Below, piece by piece: positions 25,838-34,823 of a stretch of 64,000 nucleotides of DNA. The stretch comes from Alphaproteobacteria bacterium (GTDB taxonomy: Bacteria; Pseudomonadota; Alphaproteobacteria; Rhizobiales; Aestuariivirgaceae), in NCBI GenBank assembly GCA_024640405.1, contig JAHEFB010000008.1, forward strand, positions 1 to 64,000, written 5' to 3'. How positions within the stretch are numbered: position 1 is the first letter of the stretch; every line of letters starts with the position of its first letter. The notes beneath the pieces were generated by a model. It ran no database searches. It saw only the letters and a list, made by a program, of their open reading frames with translations, and was not told the origin of the DNA. The position numbers were made by a program, and so were the translations under genes.

Positions 25838-26971
25838 CTAGCTACAATCTGACCCGGAAAACTTCATCTCAATGCATACTCCGCGCTCGCCAATGGCGGT
25901 CGCCGAAATCTCGATCTGGCATAAGCGAAGCAAGATCGCAGCCAGAGCCAAACCGTAACCGCTGGCATTACCGGTAAGGCTGATTTCCTTCACCGGTTCA
26001 CCGCTGTCGATGCTATCAAGAATGGACTGCACATCGGTGCGGCCAGCATCGAACTCTACCTTGATGCACAAGAAATTGCTTGCCAGAGCCTGAGCGCGCA
26101 GACGAAGGCAACTGCCTGTCCCTCCCAACACAGCCGAGGTGCAGAGCAAACTGGTCATGGCACGCCTGGCAAGACGGGCATCCATGCGCGCGCACCTGGT
26201 TCCGATTGTTTCGAACACTGTGCCTGAATCAAGCTCAACTTCTTCACTTATCAGCACCGGCTGGATTTCCTCAATGGCACCGGAGAGCAAGGTATGCAAA
26301 GCCCGCGCCTCAAGCTCGACGGGCTGCTGGTTTCGCTGCAGCCGGATGATCTCCATCATCTCGTTCATATTCAACAACAGCGCGCTGGCAGATTCGCGAA
26401 TGAAGCCGAGATAGGAGTTTCTTGTCGCGGCATCGACTTCGTTGACATCCCCTGCCGACAAAATATCGATATAGCCAAGGATTACATTGAGCGGCGTGCG
26501 GAAGTGGTGTGCAACCTGGGATACAAACGTGGTTCTGGCCTGCTCAATGACCTGCTTTTGTTCAAGTACTTCCTGCATCGCCTGCTCGCTGCGATGTTGC
26601 GAAGTGACGTCTTGCATCAGGATCAATGTGCCGCCCAACTGATCACGTGCATCTATGTACTGCAGTTCAAATTTACAGCCCGTCAACCCTGTCACCTGTC
26701 GTGGTCTTTGCTGCAGCCTTGGTGCAACATCGTACAAAGACCGAGTAACAATCTCTTCCCGGGAACGGCCAAAAAACTCCAGGCTCAACAATCCTGCCCG
26801 GCGCAACATGTCATAAAACCTGTCATTGCTGGTTATGACGCGACCGTCATCGGCAACCGACGCGACCCCCGAACCAATGCCGTTCAGGGTGGCTTGCAGA
26901 AGCTCTACTTCTGAAGTTGCCGTTGCAACCTTATCTTGACTCGATGTCAGTGCCACAAGAAAGGCCTCCAT
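25838..26971 (-). CDS. PAS-domain sensor histidine kinase with degenerate ATPase domain
   Basis: A 377-residue soluble protein: a short coiled N-terminus, a PAS domain (about residues 25-125, ending in LILMQDVTSQHRSEQAM), a HisKA helix with the phospho-acceptor in SQVAHHFRTPLNVILGYIDI (His155), then a HATPase-like region. That last region keeps a G2-like GNASGYGLALAAILL but I see no N-box Asn and no clear DxGxG box. It may be a non-catalytic or divergent kinase, or act through a partner. No transmembrane segment and no response regulator gene nearby. It is leftward, downstream of the nadE promoter region and convergent with nothing. Confidence 0.8.
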   Translation of the reverse strand: MEAFLVALTSSQDKVATATSEVELLQATLNGIGSGVASVADDGRVITSNDRFYDMLRRAGLLSLEFFGRSREEIVTRSLYDVAPRLQQRPRQVTGLTGCKFELQYIDARDQLGGTLILMQDVTSQHRSEQAMQEVLEQKQVIEQARTTFVSQVAHHFRTPLNVILGYIDILSAGDVNEVDAATRNSYLGFIRESASALLLNMNEMMEIIRLQRNQQPVELEARALHTLLSGAIEEIQPVLISEEVELDSGTVFETIGTRCARMDARLARRAMTSLLCTSAVLGGTGSCLRLRAQALASNFLCIKVEFDAGRTDVQSILDSIDSGEPVKEISLTGNASGYGLALAAILLRLCQIEISATAIGERGVCIEMKFSGSDCS

Positions 26972-27124
26972 GGCGGGCTCATCTGTTCAGCCCCGGAAAC
27001 AGATACCTGCCTGTTCCGCAGTGTGTCCGTCGTCCCGACCGGGTAAAATTTCTCCCGGCAAATTTAACCGTGAAATCTAAAGCAATCATTGATGGCCGGT
27101 CCGGATGGCGCTAATAGAGCGGGC

Positions 27125-28786
27125 ATGATTGATAATCTCAAAATCATGCTTGCCCAGTTGAACCCGACAGTGGGCGCGATCGAGGCAAATTCGGACCGCG
27201 CGCGCTCGGTTCATGCTGATGCGGTAGCTGCAGGTGCCGACCTGCTTGTGTTCACGGAACTGTTCATCTCCGGATATCCGCCCGAGGACCTGGTTTTGAA
27301 ACCCACCTTCGTTGATGCTTGCCAGCAAGCAGTAGAAAAACTTGCAAGTTTGACTGAAAATGGCGGAACGGCGATGTTGATTACTTCGCCCTGGGCTGTA
27401 GAAGGCAAACTCTACAATGCGGTAATCCTGCTAGAAAACGGGAAAGTGGATGCTGTTCGTTTCAAGCATGACCTGCCAAACTATGGCGTTTTTGATGAAA
27501 AACGCGTGTTCGATGCAGGCCCGGCACCGGGGCCTGTCAGCTTTCGCGGCGTGCGTATCGGGGTGCCGATTTGCGAAGACATCTGGACGGATGAGGTATG
27601 CGAAACACTGGAAGAAACCGGTGCAGAACTGTTTATCGTGCCAAACGGGTCACCGTTTGAGCGCGACAAGCAGGATGTGCGGCTGAACCTCGTCGTGGCG
27701 CGGGTGACAGAAACCAACCTACCGATGATCTACATCAATCAGGTCGGCGGACAGGATGAACTGGTATTTGACGGTGCTTCCTTCGTCTTGAATGCAGATC
27801 GGTCCCTGGCCTGCCAATTGCCGGAATTTGAAGAAGCGACATTGCTGACTGAATGGACCCGTGGTCCGGACGGTTGGGCATGCAGCAAATCAAGCACTTC
27901 GCGCCAGCTACTGGGTTACGAAGAAATCTGGCATGCGTGCGTGTTGGGAACGCGTGATTACGTGCGCAAGAACCGATTTGAGAGTGTCGTGCTGGGGCTT
28001 TCGGGCGGGATAGACTCTGCTGTCGTAGCGGCTATGGCGGTCGACGCACTGGGCGCGGACAAGGTTCACTGCGTCATGCTGCCCTACGAATACACCTCGT
28101 CAGACAGTCTCGAAGATGCCGAAGCGTGTGCAAAGGCTTTGGGCGTTCGCTATGACGTTGTGCCGATTTCCGAACCGGTTGGCGGATTTCTGAATACACT
28201 TGGGCCGATGTTCGAAGGTACGGCGGAAGGTATTACCGAAGAGAATATCCAGTCGCGCACCAGAGGCGCGATTTTGATGGCGATCTCCAACAAGTTCGGG
28301 TCCATGGTTCTTACAACCGGCAACAAATCGGAAATGTCGGTCGGCTACGCAACGCTGTACGGTGATATGAACGGCGGGTTCAACCCGATCAAGGATGTCT
28401 ACAAGTCAGATGTCTATGCGTTGGCCAGCTGGCGAAACCAGTCTGACGCAACCGGCCTGGAAGGCCCGGCAGCGCGTGTGATTCCGGAGCGCATCATCAC
28501 CAAAGCACCGTCTGCCGAGTTGCGTCCTGACCAAACGGATCAGGATTCATTGCCGGAGTATGACGTGCTGGACGACATTCTGGATGGTCTGGTCGAGAGC
28601 GAAACCGCACTGGCTGATCTGGTTGCCAAAGGCCACGACCCCAAAGTCGTCGAGCGCATTCAACACCTGCTCTATATTGCCGAGTACAAACGCCGCCAGG
28701 CTGCGCCGGGCGTCAAAATCACCCGCAGGGCATTTGGCAAGGAACGCCGCTACCCGATAACCAACGGGTTCCGGGACAAGGCTTGA
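27125..28786 (+). CDS. nadE: NAD+ synthetase, glutamine-hydrolysing
   Basis: Makes NAD from deamido-NAD with ATP and glutamine. The 553-residue protein has an N-terminal nitrilase-type glutaminase domain with the Glu-Lys-Cys triad (FTELFISGYPPEDL; FKHDLPNYGVFDE; GVPICEDIW) and a C-terminal synthetase domain with the P-loop LGLSGGIDSAVVAAMA and TTGNKSEMSVGY. I place the start at ATG 27125 (MIDNLKIMLAQLNP), where similarity begins. gltX follows 3 bases after its stop, so the two form an operon. Confidence 0.95.
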   Translation: MIDNLKIMLAQLNPTVGAIEANSDRARSVHADAVAAGADLLVFTELFISGYPPEDLVLKPTFVDACQQAVEKLASLTENGGTAMLITSPWAVEGKLYNAVILLENGKVDAVRFKHDLPNYGVFDEKRVFDAGPAPGPVSFRGVRIGVPICEDIWTDEVCETLEETGAELFIVPNGSPFERDKQDVRLNLVVARVTETNLPMIYINQVGGQDELVFDGASFVLNADRSLACQLPEFEEATLLTEWTRGPDGWACSKSSTSRQLLGYEEIWHACVLGTRDYVRKNRFESVVLGLSGGIDSAVVAAMAVDALGADKVHCVMLPYEYTSSDSLEDAEACAKALGVRYDVVPISEPVGGFLNTLGPMFEGTAEGITEENIQSRTRGAILMAISNKFGSMVLTTGNKSEMSVGYATLYGDMNGGFNPIKDVYKSDVYALASWRNQSDATGLEGPAARVIPERIITKAPSAELRPDQTDQDSLPEYDVLDDILDGLVESETALADLVAKGHDPKVVERIQHLLYIAEYKRRQAAPGVKITRRAFGKERRYPITNGFRDKA

Positions 28787-28789
28787 GAC

Positions 28790-30148
28790 ATGACCATTAC
28801 AGTTCGCTTCGCACCCTCCCCTACGGGCCGCATACATATCGGCAATGCCCGGACAGCCATCTTGAACTGGCTGTTCGCACGCAAGGCAAACGGCCGTTTC
28901 ATACTCAGGTTTGATGACACCGATCTCGAGCGCTCCACCAAGGAATACGCCGATGGAATTGCAACCGACCTCAATTGGCTTGGCCTGAAACCGGATGAAA
29001 CATACCGGCAGTCGGAACGGTTTGCCCTGTATGACGCAGCGGCCGGAAAGCTCAAAAGTGATGGCCGCTTGTATGCCTGTTATGAGACTGCTGAAGAACT
29101 TGACTACAAGCGCAAACGTCAACTGGCACGCCGCCAACCTCCGATTTATGACCGGACCGGACTTAACCTGTCTGATGAAGAACGGGCCAAACTGGAAGCA
29201 GAAGGCCGCAAACCTCACTGGCGTTTCAAACTGGATCAACGTGACATTCACTGGAGCGACCTGGTGCGTGGTGATGTACACATCGATACATCGTCGCTTT
29301 CCGATCCTGTCCTGATCCGCGAGGATGGCAGTTATCTGTACACGCTGCCGTCGGTTGTCGATGACATCGACATGGGACTGACCCACATCATTCGCGGCGA
29401 AGACCACACTACCAATGCGGCGGTACAGGTGGAGATATTCGAAGCGCTCGGAGCCCCGGCGCCGGAATTTGCACATCACTCGCTGCTGATAGGTGCAGAC
29501 GGCAAAGGCCTTTCAAAACGCCTTGGATCGCTGTCGATTGCAGCAATGCGGGAACAAGGGCTGGAAGCCATGGCCGTCGTCAGTCACGGCGCGCTGATTG
29601 GCACGTCGGAAGCGATTGAACCGCACACCGGCATGGAGACACTTCTGGAAGCGTTTGATTTATCGAAACTGTCCAGGGCGCCAGGCCGGTTCGACATGGC
29701 GGAGCTGGAAAACCTCAATGCCCGTATTGTGCACCAGTTATCCTATGCGGAAGTCCGGGACCGTCTTGCCGCCTTGCAATCAGATGGCGGTGAAGAGTTC
29801 TGGCAAGCCGTGCACGGCAACGTCTCCAAGGTTCACGATGCAGCGGAATGGCATGAGATTGTTTTTGGCGACATTACTGGCGAAATCGCCAGCGAAGATC
29901 GCGATTTCATCTCACAAGCAGCCGGTCTGCTGCCTGATGAGCCGTGGGATGACAGGACCTGGAAATCCTGGACTGGCGCTGTCAAGGACGCCAGCGGCAG
30001 AAAGGGCAAGGCATTGTTCATGCCGTTGCGCATGGCGCTGACGGGAAAGCAGCATGGACCCGAACTTGCAAACCTGCTGCCGCTCATCGGCCGGGGACGT
30101 GTCGCGGCAAGGCTGTGCCCGATGCCGCAGGACATAGTTCAACCATAG
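28790..30148 (+). CDS. gltX: Glutamate--tRNA ligase
   Basis: Class I aminoacyl-tRNA synthetase, 452 residues. The HIGH motif is [16 protein letters not shown] at the N-terminus and the KMSKS equivalent is GKGLSKRLG near residue 245. The C-terminal anticodon-binding part is a little shorter than in E. coli GltX, which is common in alphaproteobacteria, many of which carry two gltX genes; this could be either. It starts 3 bases after nadE. Confidence 0.94.
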   Translation: MTITVRFAPSPTGRIHIGNARTAILNWLFARKANGRFILRFDDTDLERSTKEYADGIATDLNWLGLKPDETYRQSERFALYDAAAGKLKSDGRLYACYETAEELDYKRKRQLARRQPPIYDRTGLNLSDEERAKLEAEGRKPHWRFKLDQRDIHWSDLVRGDVHIDTSSLSDPVLIREDGSYLYTLPSVVDDIDMGLTHIIRGEDHTTNAAVQVEIFEALGAPAPEFAHHSLLIGADGKGLSKRLGSLSIAAMREQGLEAMAVVSHGALIGTSEAIEPHTGMETLLEAFDLSKLSRAPGRFDMAELENLNARIVHQLSYAEVRDRLAALQSDGGEEFWQAVHGNVSKVHDAAEWHEIVFGDITGEIASEDRDFISQAAGLLPDEPWDDRTWKSWTGAVKDASGRKGKALFMPLRMALTGKQHGPELANLLPLIGRGRVAARLCPMPQDIVQP

Positions 30149-30182
30149 CAAAAGCATGATAGTGCCGGAAACATCCAGGGAG

Positions 30183-31106
30183 TTATGATCCGCGTAACCT
30201 GGGCAGGACCAACACCATGAAGATTGCCGAACAAACCAGCAGCAGCGCAACGATCTCGCGCCAGCCCACCGGTTCGCCGAGCAGCAGCAGGCTGGAATAG
30301 ACCCCGACCACCGGAACCGCCAGAACGCCAATTGCGGCATAGACGGCGGGAAACATGGACACGATCTTGAAGTAGGCCCACTGGCAAAACACCATCGGGA
30401 ACGCCAGTACATACGCGAAGGCCAGGATCGCCGGCGTGCTGAGTGTTTGCAGGGCCGGCACGGGCTCCAGGGCCAGTGCGCCAATACTTACCGGAACTGA
30501 CGCCAGCAGCAACTGCCACCCGATAATCGTTGCAACCGGTGTTCGCCAGTCATGCCGCTTGAACAAAACTGTCCCGACCCCCCACGACAAAGCGGCACCC
30601 AGCATGAACATTGATCCGACAGGCGCCGTTCCAAGCACCGCCATGTCATGGCCAATCAAAACCGCAAGGCCGGCCAATCCAAGTCCCAACCCGGCCAACA
30701 CTGGAAATGCCGCCCTTTCGCCCAGCACCGGAATCGCGAACAGCGCTGCCCATACCGGCATGGTGAATGCAATAATCGACGCCCGGCCGGCCGGCACCAG
30801 CGTCAGGCCATAAGCGGAACACAAATGCCAGCCGACCATGTTGAAAATGCAGCACAACACGAGCGGCTGGAAGTCGCCAACCGGCACACGCAAGGTATTG
30901 CCCGACAATCTGGAAATACAAAGCAGGGCACCGCCGCCAAGTGAAAGACAGATTGTCCTGAACCACCACGGACTGACCTCTCCGAGAATAATTTTCATGC
31001 CCGGCCAGTTAACACCCCAGAACACAGTTACCGCCGCCAGCAGAACAAATCCCGCGATCGGCAATCCTTCCGGTGAGGGGCGCCCAGGGGCATATGGCTC
31101 AGTCAA
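30183..31106 (-). CDS. EamA/DMT-family transporter
   Basis: A 307-residue drug/metabolite transporter with ten predicted transmembrane helices in two EamA repeats (first repeat from FVLLAAVTVFWGVNWPGMK, second from VGSMFMLGAALSWGVGTVLFKR). Probably an inner-membrane exporter of an amino acid or metabolite; substrate unknown. Its start overlaps the stop of the glutathione transferase gene by 8 bases, so the pair is translationally coupled. Confidence 0.88.
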   Translation of the reverse strand: MTEPYAPGRPSPEGLPIAGFVLLAAVTVFWGVNWPGMKIILGEVSPWWFRTICLSLGGGALLCISRLSGNTLRVPVGDFQPLVLCCIFNMVGWHLCSAYGLTLVPAGRASIIAFTMPVWAALFAIPVLGERAAFPVLAGLGLGLAGLAVLIGHDMAVLGTAPVGSMFMLGAALSWGVGTVLFKRHDWRTPVATIIGWQLLLASVPVSIGALALEPVPALQTLSTPAILAFAYVLAFPMVFCQWAYFKIVSMFPAVYAAIGVLAVPVVGVYSSLLLLGEPVGWREIVALLLVCSAIFMVLVLPRLRGS

Positions 31107-31731
31107 CTTGCGGAATCTCGCGATCCGGGTTCGGAACCTTGAAAGCGGCCTGGACAGCCGGACGAGCGGCTATTTCCTTGTACCAGCGTTTGGCATTCGC
31201 AAATTCATTCATGTCAATCTGTTGCCATTCAAACCGGGACGCCCACGGCCAGGCCGCCATGTCCGCAATCGAATATTCTCCCGCCAGAAACTCTTCTTCC
31301 GCCAGCCTGCGGTCAAGCACGCCCCAAAGCCGTTTGGTCTCAGCTTTGTAGCGCTGTTCGGCATACTCGGACTTGCCCTGATTGAAATGTAGGAAATGGT
31401 GGGCCTGGCCCAGCATCGGACCAAAGCCGCCCATCTGCCACATCAGCCATTCGATGGTCTGCCAGTAGCGAGGTCCATCGGATACAAGGAACTGACCGGT
31501 CTTGTTGGCAAGGTACATGAGGATTGCGCCGGACTCGAACACCGACTGGTCACTGTCATGATCATAAATCGCCGGTATCTTGTTGTTTGGAGATATTTTC
31601 AGGAAATGCGGCTGAAACTGCTCATCCTTCATGATGTTGATCGGATGGGTGGTGTATTCGAGCCCCATTTCTTCAAGCGCAATGGATGCCTTGTAGCCGT
31701 TGGGTGTACTCCATGTGTAAAGATCGATCAT
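31099..31731 (-). CDS. Glutathione S-transferase, YfcG/Ure2-like (Nu class)
   Basis: A 210-residue GST. The N-terminal thioredoxin fold has TWSTPNGYKASIALEEMGLEY with the TxNGxK active-site motif of Nu-class disulfide-bond oxidoreductases, the cis-Pro in NNKIPAIYD and the glutathione-binding ESGAILMYLA. The alpha-helical C-terminal domain has the conserved SIADMAAWPWASR. It probably acts on disulfides or peroxides in the cytoplasm. First of a coupled pair with the EamA transporter. Confidence 0.9.
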   Translation of the reverse strand: MIDLYTWSTPNGYKASIALEEMGLEYTTHPINIMKDEQFQPHFLKISPNNKIPAIYDHDSDQSVFESGAILMYLANKTGQFLVSDGPRYWQTIEWLMWQMGGFGPMLGQAHHFLHFNQGKSEYAEQRYKAETKRLWGVLDRRLAEEEFLAGEYSIADMAAWPWASRFEWQQIDMNEFANAKRWYKEIAARPAVQAAFKVPNPDREIPQVD

Positions 31732-31790
31732 GGCAGTCGTATTCTCCTTGGTGTTTCAGATGAGAAAAGTGGGTTTTCAGGGCCACGGGG

Positions 31791-32594
31791 TCAAGCAAGC
31801 ACGGTGTTGTTTGCAGCCTTTTCGAGCTCGAGGATGGCGTTGTAGTGTGCAGGGTCCGGAAATGTAATACCTGACAAGAGCAATTCGGCACGAACATCAC
31901 TCAGTGCGGGGTCGTCCAGCGCATGGCGAAGCGCCATCCGCAGCCGCTCCACGGTATGAGCAGTAGCCGTCAGCGACGTTATGTAAGGCAATCCTGGCAC
32001 TTTGGGGGTCTGTCCCAGCAACCTGACCCGTGAAATCAACCCGGGATCAACTCGCGACAGCAGTGAAAACGTCACAGCGTCAATGCAGGCAACGTCCGCC
32101 CTGCCTTGCGCAACCTGCTGCAGCGACCGCCGGTGGCCGCCGGAACTCAACAGGGAACTGAAGAACGGTTCGCGCTGGCCGGTCTGGTTTGCGACAACCG
32201 CACGCAAGGCAAGCAGGCCCGACATGCTGTCTTCGGTATTGTAAACCGCCCTTCTGTTTCTACAGTCGTACAGTGAATGCAGATTTGAAGATGCCGGAAC
32301 TACGATCATGGACGAATAGGATCCGTCGGGATCACACCCCTTGCAAGCATACACCGGCAGTCCCAGCAGCCTCACCCTGCCTTGCAGTTGATGGGTCAGC
32401 GGATAACCGCAGGTTTGCGAGAACAGCAGGTTGGGCGCCAACCAATGCCGCTCCAGATCATCAGGGGTAACGCAGACCTCGGGAACATCGACTATCCCCT
32501 GCCGCCGCATGTGGCCGGCAACACCCGCCCACCACGCGCGGGTGGCTCCGGCGAGTTCCGGCAGGTCGTACATCGGCAGTGACGCAAATTTCAT
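31791..32594 (-). CDS. PhnD-like phosphate/phosphonate-binding family protein without signal peptide
   Basis: A 267-residue protein of the type II periplasmic-binding fold (PhnD family): LPMYDLPE opening, VVPASSNLHSLYDCRNRRAVYN for the first domain and QGRADVACIDAVTFSLL for the ligand-binding loop. Unlike a transporter component it starts directly at the fold, with no signal peptide, and no phn ABC genes lie nearby. It may be a cytoplasmic sensor or orphan. It is 59 bases upstream of the GST gene on the same strand. Confidence 0.75.
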   Translation of the reverse strand: MKFASLPMYDLPELAGATRAWWAGVAGHMRRQGIVDVPEVCVTPDDLERHWLAPNLLFSQTCGYPLTHQLQGRVRLLGLPVYACKGCDPDGSYSSMIVVPASSNLHSLYDCRNRRAVYNTEDSMSGLLALRAVVANQTGQREPFFSSLLSSGGHRRSLQQVAQGRADVACIDAVTFSLLSRVDPGLISRVRLLGQTPKVPGLPYITSLTATAHTVERLRMALRHALDDPALSDVRAELLLSGITFPDPAHYNAILELEKAANNTVLA

Positions 32595-32908
32595 CTGAAA
32601 ATCGCCGTAGTTGCTGGCAGGCAGTCAAACAATGGCAGCGTTCTAGCAGGTAAATGCCTGTCCTACAAAGCAGAGCGGCTGTTTTCCCGGCACGTGGCAC
32701 AAAGACGCCCGAATGGCTTGCAGTTCATGACACATGGGTTAAGGTTACACCCGGATTGGGCGCTTGGTGACATGGATGTGTCTCGTTTCAGCAATACTGC
32801 AATGACGAGCTTGCTGCTACGATAACGCCAAAAATGCCAGGCGACGGCATCCGGGGAACTGAAAGACGCCGGGAGTACCGGCGCTTAACGGGGTGGGAAG
32901 AGGGTTAC
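32595..32908. other. Intergenic region before the dpp-type operon
   Basis: About 310 bases between divergent genes, holding their promoters. I see the GGGAAGAGGG ribosome binding site of the permease gene and nothing else. In particular there is no substrate-binding protein gene here. Confidence 0.5.
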
Positions 32909-33850
32909 ATGATTCAATTGGCCGGCAAGCGACTTGTACAGATGGCGTTGATCATGCTCACTGTATCGCTGTTATTGTTTCTGGCATTTGAAGCAGACAA
33001 GTACAGTCTGGCTGGCAAGGTCCTCGGTGCATATTCAACGCAAGATCAAAGGCTGTTGTGGCTGGAGGAAAACGGCTACAATGCGCCATTCGTTCAACGC
33101 TATTTCACCTGGATCATCAATGCGGCGCGCGGTGATTTCGGCGAGTCGGTGCAGTTTGCGACTCCTGTTTCAAAACTGCTCAAGGATCACCTCCTCAACA
33201 CCGCCGTTCTTGGCGGTCTGGTGTTCACCATAACAGTGTCAATTGCCCTTGTGCTTGGCGTCTTGTCCGGTATTGCCGAAGGTTCAACGCGAGATCGCGG
33301 CATCACCGTTCTGGCTGTTATAACCACGTCTGTTCCGGAGTTTGCTTCTGCCACCATTCTCGTGGCGATCTTTGTATTCTGGCTGGATATATTACCGGGA
33401 ACATCGCCGTTCAGCAACGGGTTGACGTGGTCGGACGCCAACCAGCTTGTGCTGCCAGTGATGGTGCTGGTCATATACAATTTCGGTTACTACACCCGCA
33501 TGACGCGGGCTTCCATGGCTGAAGTAATGACCTCGCAATACGTGCGAACTGCCATTCTCAAGGGGCTGCCGTATAAACGGGTGATTATGCGGCACGCGCT
33601 GCGAAACGCCCTGATTGCGCCGTTTACGGTCATGATCCTGCAGTTGAACTACCTGCTGTCCGGGGTGATCGTGACCGAGGTGTTCTTCTCATACAAAGGG
33701 TTTGGGAAGCTGCTCTACGAGGCGGCGCTGTTCGGCGATATTTTCGTTATCGAGGCTTGCGCCATGGTGGCGGTGTTCATTGCAGTGTTTTCGCAGTTTG
33801 TCTCTGACATCGGCTACACGCTTCTAAATCCACGTATTCGGTTCAGCTGA
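32909..33850 (+). CDS. Peptide/nickel-type ABC transporter permease (DppB/OppB family)
   Basis: A 313-residue inner-membrane subunit. It starts with the typical KRLVQMALIMLTVSLLLFLAF helix and periplasmic loop, has six hydrophobic segments and the EAA cytoplasmic loop (RTAILKGLPYKRVIMRHALRNA shown here only by its start and end: RTAILKG and RHALRNA). ATG 32909 is chosen because GGGAAGAGGG lies just upstream and family similarity begins there. It forms an operon with the second permease (12 bases downstream) and the fused ATPase. The binding protein must be encoded elsewhere. Confidence 0.9.
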   Translation: MIQLAGKRLVQMALIMLTVSLLLFLAFEADKYSLAGKVLGAYSTQDQRLLWLEENGYNAPFVQRYFTWIINAARGDFGESVQFATPVSKLLKDHLLNTAVLGGLVFTITVSIALVLGVLSGIAEGSTRDRGITVLAVITTSVPEFASATILVAIFVFWLDILPGTSPFSNGLTWSDANQLVLPVMVLVIYNFGYYTRMTRASMAEVMTSQYVRTAILKGLPYKRVIMRHALRNALIAPFTVMILQLNYLLSGVIVTEVFFSYKGFGKLLYEAALFGDIFVIEACAMVAVFIAVFSQFVSDIGYTLLNPRIRFS

Positions 33851-33862
33851 GGACACAGACCC

Positions 33863-34819
33863 ATGACAGATACAACAGCTGAACAGACCAACACACCCGA
33901 TTCAAATTCCGGATTGAAGAAGTTTCTGAGCTCGTTTTCCCTGCTTCGTGAAAGCTGGGTCGGCATGATCGGGTTGTTCCTGGTTGTGTTCTGGGTGTCG
34001 ATTGCAATCTTCGTCGACCTTCTGCCACTGCAGGACCCGCTTGCCCAGACCCGCGGCGCCATCAACCTGCCGATGCTGACAGAAGACAAAAAAGGCATCA
34101 TGCACTGGATGGGCACTGATGATCGCGGCCGTGACCTGTTGGCGCGCCTGCTGCACGGGTCCAGAGTCGTCCTGTTCTGGTCTACCCTGGCGACAATCGT
34201 TGCCTACTCGGTTGGCATGCTGATGGGCGTAACGGCCGGGTATCGAGGCGGCTGGTGGGACGAAATCATCTCTTTCATGGGCAATGTGCTGTTGTCGTTC
34301 CCGCAGATTGTACTCCTGCTGGTGATCTTGACGGCATTCGGACCGAATTCCAACGTTGGCGTATGGATGAATTCGACGCTTGGACTGGGCAAGACCGTTG
34401 TGTCCGGCGCGCTGATCATCGTGGCCATCACTTTCTCCACGGCTCCGCAGGTTGCCCGTATCGTGCGTGGTATCGTGCTTGACCTGAAAACCCGCGATTA
34501 CATTGCGGCAGCTGAGGTTCGCGGCGAAGGCCCGCTATGGATCATGCTGGTGGAACTTCTGCCAAACGCCCGCGGGCCCCTGATTGTGGACGCCTGCCTG
34601 CGCCTCGGGTACGTGATCATCACCATTGCATTGCTGGGTTTTCTATCACTCGGACTGCCGCCCCCGGATCCGGATTGGGGCAAGATGATTTCGGACGGGC
34701 GCCAGTGGGGCTATAATGGCCTGAACATCATGCTGTGGCCTGCCCTGGCGATCTCTTCGCTGGTACTGGGTTTGAACCTGCTGGCCGATGGCCTGCGTGA
34801 AATTTCGCTGAGGGATTGA
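33863..34819 (+). CDS. Peptide/nickel-type ABC transporter permease (DppC/OppC family)
   Basis: A 318-residue second membrane subunit. It has the N-terminal SLLRESWVGMIGLFLVVFW helix, the MGTDDRGRDLLARLLHG motif that marks DppC/OppC proteins, and the EAA loop (RDYIAAAEVRGEGP). Six transmembrane helices are apparent. It ends 4 bases before the ATPase gene. Confidence 0.92.
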   Translation: MTDTTAEQTNTPDSNSGLKKFLSSFSLLRESWVGMIGLFLVVFWVSIAIFVDLLPLQDPLAQTRGAINLPMLTEDKKGIMHWMGTDDRGRDLLARLLHGSRVVLFWSTLATIVAYSVGMLMGVTAGYRGGWWDEIISFMGNVLLSFPQIVLLLVILTAFGPNSNVGVWMNSTLGLGKTVVSGALIIVAITFSTAPQVARIVRGIVLDLKTRDYIAAAEVRGEGPLWIMLVELLPNARGPLIVDACLRLGYVIITIALLGFLSLGLPPPDPDWGKMISDGRQWGYNGLNIMLWPALAISSLVLGLNLLADGLREISLRD

Positions 34820-34823
34820 TCCT

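Noticed and set aside
25648..25977. 109-residue plus-strand open frame between gntR and the histidine kinase
   Set aside because: Overlaps the operators and the end of the kinase gene; no recognisable motif.
28547..29479. 310-residue open frame antisense to nadE and gltX
   Set aside because: Covers two certain genes on the other strand and has no domain of its own.
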